From contig CAAGED010000025.1 of the NCBI GenBank assembly GCA_900768505.1, positions 1 to 6,528 on the forward strand: a stretch of 6,528 nt of DNA, read 5' to 3'. Both the position numbers and the translations under genes were made by a program. Under the pieces are notes generated by a model. That model was given only the letters and a program-made list of their open reading frames with translations. It ran no database searches and had not been told where the DNA came from. Of the stretch, positions 1 through 6,400 are shown one piece after another. The DNA comes from Lentisphaeria bacterium (GTDB lineage: Bacteria > Verrucomicrobiota > Lentisphaeria > Victivallales > Victivallaceae). The number at the start of each line of letters is the position of its first letter. Positions within the stretch are counted from its first letter, which is position 1.

Positions 1-11
1 GGCTGAATAAG

Positions 12-60
12 CCCCCTCGAAAAAAAACGGCATATCGCCACAAGGGGGACAAAATGCCGC
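12..60 (-). terminator. Rho-independent terminator of tkt, with overlapping alternative stem
   Basis: Read on the minus strand just after the tkt stop codon, CGGCAT (59-54) pairs with ATGCCG (33-28) around a 20-nt loop and is followed directly by eight T residues (27-20). This is a recognisable intrinsic terminator, although the stem is short and the loop large. A second stem is possible between CCCCCTTG (48-41) and CGAGGGGG (19-12). Its 5' arm lies in the loop of the first stem and its 3' arm lies beyond the U-run, so the two stems interlock like an H-type pseudoknot. The second stem needs a G-U pair (18/42) that is available only in minus-strand RNA; in plus-strand RNA this position is a C-A mismatch. 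That supports a role in the tkt transcript. Confidence 0.65.
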
Positions 61-69
61 ATGTTTTTA

Positions 70-2112
70 TTAGTGACACCCAGTGCAACTTCCGCAACTA
101 CCGGAGCAGCTGTGGGGTTCGGCCGGTATGAAATGCGCCTGAATTTGTTGGATAATTCCTTCCGGCGTAAATCCGAATTTTTCCGCCAAAATATTGGCCG
201 GAGCAGATGCTCCAAAATGATCCAACCCGATCGCCAACCCTTCACTGCCGACAAAACGATGCCAGCCGTATGTTGAACCAGCCTCAATTGAAACCCGCAA
301 TACCTGATCCGGCAACACTGTCTTCTGATATTCCAGATCCTGCTGCAGGAAAAGCTCTTGGGACGGCATTGAAACAACCCGTACCGGAATTTGATACTGC
401 TTGAAGATTTCGGCGGTTTTCAACGCCAAATCCACCTCAGAACCGGTAGCAATCAATATTGCTTCAAAATTTTCCTGATCCTGCAACACATATGCTCCGC
501 GCTCAACATTAATGTTTGCAACCAGTTCCGGAGTTATCGGCGCTACATTCTGCCGGGTAAGCAGCAACGCTACCGGGCCGTTGATTTTCAATGCCGCCGC
601 ATAAGCCTGCGCGGTTTCATTGGCGTCTGCCGGACGAATAACGGTCAATCCAGGAATTGTACGCAGCATTGAAATTTGCTCAATCGGTTCGTGCGTCGGA
701 CCGTCTTCGCCCACATAAAATGAATCGTGTGTGAAAATGTAAATTTCATGCAGCTGCTGAATTGCCGCTAAACGCAACGCCGGCTTCATATAATCACTGA
801 ATACAAAAAACGTTGAGGTAAATGGTAATGCCGTACCATATAACGCCATACCGTTACCTGCCATCCCCATCGCCATTTCCCGTACCCCGAAGTGAATATT
901 GCGTCCGCAACGGTCTTCGGCGCTGAAATAACTGCTTTTCTTGATTTCGCTCTTGGTGGAAGGTGCCAAATCCGCCGCTCCGCCAATAATCGACGGAAAT
1001 AACTCCGCCGCCTTTTGCAGCACGGCACCGCCGGAGGCGCGGGTGGCCTGTGGCTTGCTGACATCAATAACCTTGGCAAATTCTTCCTTGAGATTTTCCG
1101 GCAACTGTCGATTCAGCATCTGGTCGATGAGTTTAGCCTGTTCTGGATTGGCAGCCAGAAATGACTCAAACTTGGCATCCCAGGCGGCAGCCTCTTCAAT
1201 TAATTCGTCCACCCGGCTGTTAAAGAGAGTCCGTACATCATCTTCCACGACAAAAGACTCTGCCGGCATTCCCAAATTCTTCTTGGCTCCGGCTAATTCA
1301 TCCGCTCCCAACGGCTCGCCGTGGGAGGAGGACTTACCCTGCTTGGTTGGGGCGCCGAAACCAATTTCCGTCCGACCAATAATTAATGTCGGCCGTCCGT
1401 CGCTTGTCATCGCCCTGGCTAATCCTTCGTCACACTGCTTCAAATCGTTGGCGTTGTCAATATGAATTACTCGCCACTGGGCAGCTTCAAAACGTTTGGC
1501 CACATCTTCGGTGAAAGCCATATTGATTCCGCCCTCAATGGTGACATTGTTTTTATCGTAAAAGACAACCATATTGTCCAATTTAAGGTGTCCGGCCAGT
1601 GATGCAGCCTCGTAAGTGGCACCTTCCATCATGCAGCCGTCGCCGCAGATCACAAAAATTCGATTGGATGGAATTCCGGACTGGTCAAGTTTGGTTACTG
1701 CGTCGAAATGCTTGGCGGCAATCGCCATACCTACGGCTGAACTTATTCCGCTGCCCAGGGGACCGGTAGTGATGTCAACTCCCGGGGTGTGGTTGAATTC
1801 CGGATGACCCGGAGTCAGTGATCCCCACTGGCGAAATGATTTCAGGTCGTCCATGCTGACGCCGTAATTAAATAAATGCAGAAGTGAGTAGAGCAGCATT
1901 GAACCATGACCGGCAGAAAGGACGAAACGGTCACGGCCAAGCCACTTCGGATTGTGGGGATTGTGCCGCATATATTTGAAAAACACCATCATTGCATAAT
2001 CGGCACACCCCATGGACATGCCCGGGTGTCCGGATTTCGCCTTTTCAATGGCGTCGGCCGACAAAATTCGGATTGTATTGGCCGCTTTCTGAAGAAGTTG
2101 TTCGTTTTTCAT
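70..2112 (-). CDS. tkt: Transketolase with Cys-rich C-terminal tail
   Basis: Thiamine-diphosphate enzyme that moves two-carbon ketol units between sugar phosphates in the non-oxidative pentose phosphate pathway; cytoplasmic, normally a homodimer. The 680-residue product is full length (E. coli TktA is 663). Visible family features are SGHPG (27-31, His29), SAGHGSMLLY (66-75, His69), PGHPE (101-105), the ThDP/metal motif GDGCMMEG (157-164) followed by DKNN (186-189), SSHG (262-265), TRAS (358-361), the catalytic-glutamate motif GVREM (409-413, Glu412), DGPTHEP (470-476, His474) and LTRQN (518-522). Pyrophosphate, pyrimidine and C-terminal domains are all intact. The ATG start is preceded by GAAAGGG about 10 nt upstream. 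The odd part is the last 12 residues, with Cys669, 673, 676 and 679 and a terminal His680, absent from well-studied transketolases as far as I know. The gene is divergent from ruvB. Confidence 0.97.
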   Translation of the reverse strand: MKNEQLLQKAANTIRILSADAIEKAKSGHPGMSMGCADYAMMVFFKYMRHNPHNPKWLGRDRFVLSAGHGSMLLYSLLHLFNYGVSMDDLKSFRQWGSLTPGHPEFNHTPGVDITTGPLGSGISSAVGMAIAAKHFDAVTKLDQSGIPSNRIFVICGDGCMMEGATYEAASLAGHLKLDNMVVFYDKNNVTIEGGINMAFTEDVAKRFEAAQWRVIHIDNANDLKQCDEGLARAMTSDGRPTLIIGRTEIGFGAPTKQGKSSSHGEPLGADELAGAKKNLGMPAESFVVEDDVRTLFNSRVDELIEEAAAWDAKFESFLAANPEQAKLIDQMLNRQLPENLKEEFAKVIDVSKPQATRASGGAVLQKAAELFPSIIGGAADLAPSTKSEIKKSSYFSAEDRCGRNIHFGVREMAMGMAGNGMALYGTALPFTSTFFVFSDYMKPALRLAAIQQLHEIYIFTHDSFYVGEDGPTHEPIEQISMLRTIPGLTVIRPADANETAQAYAAALKINGPVALLLTRQNVAPITPELVANINVERGAYVLQDQENFEAILIATGSEVDLALKTAEIFKQYQIPVRVVSMPSQELFLQQDLEYQKTVLPDQVLRVSIEAGSTYGWHRFVGSEGLAIGLDHFGASAPANILAEKFGFTPEGIIQQIQAHFIPAEPHSCSGSCGSCTGCH

Positions 2113-2283
2113 CTATTTTTTGCCCTTTCTGCCTTATTTTATGAAAATCCCGCTGGTATTTTTCTACTTTTGGGTTATAAGTTATTAAAAATAATTTTAT
2201 TGTTCTTATATTATTTTGAAAACAAAACAATGCAGACATAACTTATACCAAATCGGCAAAAAAGCAAATGGATTTCCAATATT
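2113..2283. promoter_or_regulatory. AT-rich divergent promoter region between tkt and ruvB
   Basis: This non-coding gap separates the starts of two divergent genes, so it should hold both promoters. For tkt the best -10 candidate is TATAAC on the minus strand (2179-2174), about 60 nt before the start codon; no convincing -35 lies at standard distance. For ruvB a TTGAAA (2216-2221) lies 17 nt before TAACTT (2239-2244), a weak pair. Short AT-rich inverted repeats occur: TTATT-AAA-AATAA (2182-2194) and TTTTG-AAAA-CAAAA (2214-2227). No E. coli-type (CTG-N8-CAG) or Bacillus-type (GAAC-N4-GTTC) LexA box is visible. The function is inferred from position; the exact sites are guesses. Confidence 0.4.
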
Positions 2284-3309
2284 ATGAGTGAACGGTTTAT
2301 TACTTCAACATTAAACAAACGGGACGAGAAGCAGGATATCACCCTGAGACCGGAACGCTTCGATCAGTTTCCGGGGCAGCAGAAAGTTAAGGAGCGTCTG
2401 GAATTATTCGTTTCCGCCGCCCGGGCACGGGGCGAGGCCATGGATCATATCCTCCTCAGCGGCCCCCCGGGATTGGGTAAAACCACCTTGGCGTACATTA
2501 TCGCCCATGAACGCCAGGCCAATATAAAAACCTCCAGCGGGCCGGTAATTGAAAAACCCGGCGATTTAGCCGGATTACTTACCTCTCTGCAGGAGGGGGA
2601 TATTCTCTTCATTGATGAAATTCATCGCCTTAACACTACGGTTGAAGAGTATTTATACTCCGCCATGGAGGATTTTTTTATTGATATTATGCTGGAACAA
2701 GGGGCCGGTGCCCGTTCGGTGCGATTGACCGTGCCTCGGTTCACACTGGTTGGCGCAACTACTCGCCAGGGGATGCTTTCATCGCCGCTGCGTTCCCGTT
2801 TCGGCCTGGCATGCCGGCTGGATTATTACGATACGGAAAGTTTGACCATCATTGTCAAGCGTTCCGCCGCCATCATGAATATCCCCATCGACGAGGAGGG
2901 GGCACGAGAAATCGCCGGACGGTGTCGCGGCACACCACGTATCGCCAATAAATTACTGGGCTGGGTGCGATCTTACGCTCAAGTCAAGGCGGACAATTTT
3001 GTTACCGGCGCTGTTGCCCATGATGCGTTGACCATGCTGGATATTGACGATGACGGATTGGATGAGATGGATAATCGAATTTTGGAAGCGTTGGTCTGCA
3101 ACTTCAACGGCGGACCGGTGGGATTGAAGAATATTGCCGTTACCGTAGGCGAGGAGGAGGGTACAATTGAGGATGTTTATGAACCATTCTTGATTCAGGA
3201 GGGCTACATGCTGCGTACCCCCAAGGGGCGCTTGGCCTGCGACAAGGCCTGGCGTAAATTGGGGATCAAAAAAATAGGCAAAAACGGGACAGCGGATCTC
3301 TTTGAATAA
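2284..3309 (+). CDS. ruvB: Holliday junction branch migration ATPase RuvB
   Basis: Hexameric AAA+ motor that, with RuvA, drives branch migration of Holliday junctions during recombinational repair. The 341-residue length is normal for the family. In order: N-terminal LRPERFDQFPGQ (21-32), Walker A GPPGLGKTT (60-68), SGPVIEKPGDLAG (85-97), Walker B with DEIH (111-114), the presensor hairpin region (about 128-150), sensor 1 GATT (157-160), arginine-finger segment SPLRSRFG (167-174), sensor 2 GTPRIAN (216-222), and the C-terminal winged-helix DNA-binding domain with GGPVGL (276-281), EDVYEPFLIQEGY (296-308) and RTPKGR (311-316). All catalytic motifs are intact. The ATG start gives the exact family N-terminus but has no good Shine-Dalgarno in front of it, so initiation may be weak or use a short leader. 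It heads a likely four-gene operon; ruvA and ruvC are not in the window. Confidence 0.98.
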   Translation: MSERFITSTLNKRDEKQDITLRPERFDQFPGQQKVKERLELFVSAARARGEAMDHILLSGPPGLGKTTLAYIIAHERQANIKTSSGPVIEKPGDLAGLLTSLQEGDILFIDEIHRLNTTVEEYLYSAMEDFFIDIMLEQGAGARSVRLTVPRFTLVGATTRQGMLSSPLRSRFGLACRLDYYDTESLTIIVKRSAAIMNIPIDEEGAREIAGRCRGTPRIANKLLGWVRSYAQVKADNFVTGAVAHDALTMLDIDDDGLDEMDNRILEALVCNFNGGPVGLKNIAVTVGEEEGTIEDVYEPFLIQEGYMLRTPKGRLACDKAWRKLGIKKIGKNGTADLFE

Positions 3310-3334
3310 AATCAGTTCAATACTTACAATTTGC

Positions 3335-3338
3335 AGGA
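3335..3338 (+). promoter_or_regulatory. Shine-Dalgarno site favouring a TTG start for the deacetylase
   Basis: AGGA lies 7 nt before the TTG at 3346, a normal spacing. It is the best ribosome-binding site near this gene. The other TTG at 3331 has no purine-rich site upstream, and the ATG at 3397 has only a weak GGAAA. This decides, with moderate confidence, the start used for the deacetylase. Confidence 0.5.
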
Positions 3339-3345
3339 AAATAAA

Positions 3346-4209
3346 TTGGATAATCAATCACCAACTATTTGCAGTTCTCCGGCCGGAAATTCAGGTATGC
3401 TCTGTTTCACATTTGACGACGGAACGCTGGATCATCTGCGCATTGCCGTTCCGGAACTGGAAAAACGGGATTGGCGCGGTACATTTTTCATCAACACCCG
3501 CAGCAACGACCGGCCGGCCTACCGGCGGCTGAAGCGCAGTCAAATCGCCGAAATGGCCGCCCGCGGTCATGAAATCGCCCTGCACACGGTTACCCACCGC
3601 GTCATGTCAGATTTAGAATCGGCGACGGCTTGGGGTGAATTAGCTTGGGAAATATCTGAAAATCTGCGGGATTTGACCAATATTACCGGGATTCGGCCTC
3701 GCACTTACACGGCGCCATACGGAGATTATCCGCCGTTCATGAATAAAATTTTAGAGCAGAAACAAATTCTTGCCACCCCGGAGCGCTACTGTATCGATTC
3801 AATCGCCCGGCTGGAGCGGGAGGTGGAGAGGTTTATATCGCCGGAAAGTTTTACCGTATTGGCATTTCATGGAGTTGCACCGGGATTCGGGGCGTGGGGA
3901 GCGCCGTCGGAACGGAATTTCTTCCCGGAGGTGCTGGATTTTTTTAAGGCGCTGGAAGAGAAAATATATATTGGCACATTTGATGAAATCGGCTCATATA
4001 GGAAACGGCGGCAAGCGGCGGAACTTATTCAGCTTTCTGCTGGAAAATTCATGCTGGAACTGTCGGAGTCTGCCGCCAATTTTTATGGTGCATTGACCCT
4101 CTCAACCGGCAATGTTAATCCGCAGCCGATAAAAGTGAACAATTTGCCGTTGCTGACGGAGTTTGGAGGATATTTCCGGGCGTTTCCGGGCGATGTTATT
4201 GAGTTGTAA
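3346..4209 (+). CDS. Polysaccharide deacetylase (NodB-fold) family protein
   Basis: Probable metal-dependent carbohydrate esterase 4 type deacetylase removing N- or O-acetyl groups from a glycan; the substrate is not predictable. With the TTG at 3346 as residue 1 (287 residues), the motifs are TFDDG (22-26; Asp24 likely base, Asp25 metal ligand), HTVTH (80-84; His80 and His84 metal ligands), TAPYGDY (122-128, the xxPYGxY form seen in PgaB-like members, without the Arg of classical RxPYG) and LAFHGV (172-177; His175). TFDEI (211-215) closes the deacetylase domain. About 60 further residues (226-287) look beta-rich and may form a small accessory domain. No signal peptide or membrane segment is visible, so the protein looks cytoplasmic unless exported by another route. 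Alternative starts are TTG 3331 and ATG 3397; the ATG would leave only two residues before the strand carrying TFDDG. The gene lies 36 nt after ruvB. Confidence 0.88.
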   Translation: MDNQSPTICSSPAGNSGMLCFTFDDGTLDHLRIAVPELEKRDWRGTFFINTRSNDRPAYRRLKRSQIAEMAARGHEIALHTVTHRVMSDLESATAWGELAWEISENLRDLTNITGIRPRTYTAPYGDYPPFMNKILEQKQILATPERYCIDSIARLEREVERFISPESFTVLAFHGVAPGFGAWGAPSERNFFPEVLDFFKALEEKIYIGTFDEIGSYRKRRQAAELIQLSAGKFMLELSESAANFYGALTLSTGNVNPQPIKVNNLPLLTEFGGYFRAFPGDVIEL

Positions 4210-4248
4210 TTTTTTAGGATTGTGCAAGCGAAAAGATACTGGAATTTC

Positions 4249-4255
4249 AAGGAGG
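4249..4255 (+). promoter_or_regulatory. Strong Shine-Dalgarno site fixing the start of the zinc-ribbon gene
   Basis: AAGGAGG lies 6 nt before the ATG at 4262, a near-ideal match to the anti-SD sequence. The open frame extends further upstream, to a TTG at 4163 inside the deacetylase gene, but this site makes 4262 the start. Confidence 0.85.
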
Positions 4256-4261
4256 TTGGTT

Positions 4262-4972
4262 ATGGCGGCGTGGCTGGAAAATATGTTGGCGCTTCAGGAA
4301 GTGGATATGAAAATTCGCAATCAGAATATCCGTTTGAGTATGTTACCCAAGGAGCGTCAAACCATTCAGGGCAAGATTGATGCCGCATTGCAGGCGTTCA
4401 AGCGAGCCAAGGATTCCGTGCAGGATTTGGAGTTGCGGATAAAAAAATGCGAATTGGAGGTTAAACACTTGCAGGAGGAGAGTCTCAAACTCAATCAGAA
4501 ATCCGCCGGCATTCGCAATAATAACGAATATCGCGCCATTTTGATTGAAATTGATCAGAATAAGAAAAAAATCGATGCTCTTGAAATTAAGCAGATTGAA
4601 TTAATGGAGGCGCTGGACGCCGCACGCAAAACACTCCGCGACCAAACCCGTGACGCCAATGCCACCGTGACCATGCACAAGGAAGAGTTGGCCGAATTTG
4701 TTGAAATTGAGGACGAAACAAAAAAACGTTTGGCGGATTTGCTGAAGCAGCGTCCAAATTTGCTCAATCAACTTAATCCGGAGGTGTTGAGTACTTATGA
4801 GCGTCTGCTTAAGGGTGGTTCAATGCCGCTGGCGCAAATTAATGATTCAAGTTGCGGCAATTGTCATTTGCGTATAACTCCGCAAACTCTGGCATTGGCG
4901 AAAACCGGCCGTATCGCTCAGTGCGATAATTGCGGTTGCTTTGTTTATCAGGAAGATCAGCGCGAGGCATGA
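4262..4972 (+). CDS. Coiled-coil protein with C4 zinc ribbon (CT398/DUF164-like, zf-RING_7)
   Basis: A 236-residue protein of the family that includes Chlamydia CT398 and Helicobacter HP0958. Members are soluble adaptor-like proteins with a long antiparallel coiled coil and a C-terminal zinc ribbon; CT398 and HP0958 have been linked to sigma-54 (RpoN) and to secretion or flagellar functions. Here residues 1-30 (AAWLENMLALQEVDMKI) match the family start, residues about 31-165 are charged heptad-like helix, and the conserved turn IRNNNEYRAI lies at 84-93. The zinc ribbon has Cys198 and Cys201 (CGNC) and Cys221 and Cys224 (CDNC), with YERL (179-182) before it. No signal peptide is visible. The start is fixed by a strong SD. 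It lies 52 nt after the deacetylase and 33 nt before the helicase. The biological role in this organism is unknown; the family call is firm. Confidence 0.88.
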   Translation: MAAWLENMLALQEVDMKIRNQNIRLSMLPKERQTIQGKIDAALQAFKRAKDSVQDLELRIKKCELEVKHLQEESLKLNQKSAGIRNNNEYRAILIEIDQNKKKIDALEIKQIELMEALDAARKTLRDQTRDANATVTMHKEELAEFVEIEDETKKRLADLLKQRPNLLNQLNPEVLSTYERLLKGGSMPLAQINDSSCGNCHLRITPQTLALAKTGRIAQCDNCGCFVYQEDQREA

Positions 4973-5005
4973 AATTAGATTCGGACGGATAGTGGATACT
5001 GATTT

Positions 5006-6400
5006 ATGAAAAACGATGATTTTATTATCCGTTTTGATTTGGGGTCATTGCTGCTGACGCCGCCGGAGGGAGTTAAAATGCCGGCAATACCCGGCGTGGA
5101 GATAAAATTCGATGCCAGAGTGAATGCTTTCCGCTCCCGGGGCATGGATTATGGGCGCATAATTATTTTTTTGCGGCGTCATCAGTTGCCGTATCAGGAT
5201 TTGGCGTGTAATTTTGCAGCCTTACCGGAATTGCAGGGAAATTTTGCCTTCCAACCGTATCCTCATCAGCAAAATGCGTTTGAGTGTTGGAAAAAAGCGG
5301 GATATTCAGGAGTTGTGGCCTTGCCTACCGGGGGCGGCAAAAGTTTTCTTGCCGCCATGACCATAAATTTTTTGAAACGTCCCACCTTGATTATGGTTCC
5401 CACCATTGATTTGGTGGAGCAGTGGCACTCCATGCTTGGTAAGATTTTTAACAGCGAAATCGGTATGCTGGGCGGCGGTGAAAAAAATATTACGCCAATT
5501 ACCGTATCCACTTATGACTCGGCGGTTCTTCAAATGGAATTCATTGGCAACCGTTTTGCGCTGCTGGTGGCCGATGAATGCCATCATTTGCCCGGTCCGG
5601 TAAATCGATTGGCGGCAATCTGCGCCATCGCACCCTACCGCTTAGGATTGACCGCCACCCCGGAAATGACGCCGGAAAGTGAAATAACCCTCACCCAATT
5701 GATGGGCAAATTAGTGTGCCAAATCAGTGTTAATGAGTTGGAAGGCAAGGTGCTTGCGCCATACGATACTGAAATAATCGAAGTTCCGTTGGATCCCGAT
5801 GAAGATGAACTCTACCGGGAGCAGCGTGAAATATATATTAATTTTGTAAAAATAAATAATATTCAGTTTAATATGCACGACGGATGGCGTAAATTCATTG
5901 CTTTGTGCAGTCGTTCGGCAGTCGGCCGGGCCGCTTTCAAGGCCTACTTGGAGCAGCGGAAAATTGCCCGGGGCGGCAAATCCAAAATGCGTAAGGTTTG
6001 GGAAATAATTATGCGGCACCGGCAAAGCCGGATTATTGTATTTACCGCCGATAACGATATGGCGTACAAACTGGGAAAAAAGTTTTTTCTGCCGGTATTG
6101 ACCTGCCAAACCAAATTAAAAGAACGTAAAATTTTTCTGGAAAAATTTCGCAGCGGCGAATATCCGATATTGATCACCAGCAAGGTGCTGAACGAGGGTG
6201 TGGATGTGCCGGAGGCAGAGGTGGCGATTGTAGTTTCCGGCAGTGGGAGCGTGCGGGAACATGTGCAGCGGCTGGGGAGAGTTTTACGTTCCAGCGTTGG
6301 AAAACGGGCGATACTTTACGAATTGATTTCTGCTAATACAAATGAAATTTACACCAGTTTGCGCCGCCGTTCCCATGAGGCTTACATTAAAAATACCTGA
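5006..6400 (+). CDS. XPB/Rad25-like superfamily 2 DNA helicase
   Basis: ATP-dependent SF2 translocase of the XPB type. The 464 residues are close in length to compact archaeal XPB and shorter than many bacterial versions. Residues 1-70 (DLGSLLL, FDARVNAFRSRGMDYGRIIIFL) resemble the N-terminal damage-recognition-like domain. Then come YPHQQNAF (85-92), motif I PTGGGKS (107-113), Ia VPTIDLVEQW (131-140), II DECHH (190-194), III LTATP (215-219), IV IIVFTADN (343-350), V LNEGVDVP (395-402) and VI QRLGRVLR (421-428). The XPB-typical ending YELISANTNEIYTSLRRR is present (438-455). Residues 265-330, rich in charged helix, sit where XPB has its thumb insert. The R-E-D element that usually follows motif III is not recognisable (220-227 reads EMTPESEI). 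Only a weak GTGGA precedes the ATG. It is the last gene of the likely operon. Role in repair or transcription is inferred from family only. Confidence 0.9.
   Translation: MKNDDFIIRFDLGSLLLTPPEGVKMPAIPGVEIKFDARVNAFRSRGMDYGRIIIFLRRHQLPYQDLACNFAALPELQGNFAFQPYPHQQNAFECWKKAGYSGVVALPTGGGKSFLAAMTINFLKRPTLIMVPTIDLVEQWHSMLGKIFNSEIGMLGGGEKNITPITVSTYDSAVLQMEFIGNRFALLVADECHHLPGPVNRLAAICAIAPYRLGLTATPEMTPESEITLTQLMGKLVCQISVNELEGKVLAPYDTEIIEVPLDPDEDELYREQREIYINFVKINNIQFNMHDGWRKFIALCSRSAVGRAAFKAYLEQRKIARGGKSKMRKVWEIIMRHRQSRIIVFTADNDMAYKLGKKFFLPVLTCQTKLKERKIFLEKFRSGEYPILITSKVLNEGVDVPEAEVAIVVSGSGSVREHVQRLGRVLRSSVGKRAILYELISANTNEIYTSLRRRSHEAYIKNT

Noticed and set aside
1..13. Small inverted repeat GGCT-GAATA-AGCC at the left edge
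   Set aside because: Only 4 bp at a window edge; too short to call without the adjoining sequence.
70..117. Radical SAM-like C-x3-C-x2-C motif in the transketolase tail
   Set aside because: The spacing matches, but it sits in a 12-residue terminal tail with no radical SAM barrel, so a radical SAM enzyme call is not supported; only possible metal binding is kept as a finding.
941..1465. A 174-codon open frame on the plus strand opposite tkt
   Set aside because: It lies fully antisense to a complete, motif-rich transketolase, has Ser/Ala-rich low-information content, and no ribosome-binding site or family resemblance.
2113..2283. Possible LexA/SOS operator upstream of ruvB
   Set aside because: Neither a CTG-N8-CAG nor a GAAC-N4-GTTC type box was found by eye; lineage-specific boxes cannot be excluded.
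2953..3357. A 134-codon minus-strand open frame over the end of ruvB
   Set aside because: It is antisense to the conserved RuvB winged-helix domain and its translation has no recognisable motif.
4163..4261. Upstream extension of the zinc-ribbon gene to a TTG at 4163
   Set aside because: It would overlap the deacetylase gene by 47 nt, adds residues unlike the family, and an ideal Shine-Dalgarno site marks the ATG at 4262.
5711..6109. A 132-codon minus-strand open frame inside the helicase gene
   Set aside because: It is antisense to conserved helicase sequence up to the edge of motif IV and beyond; no supporting start signal.
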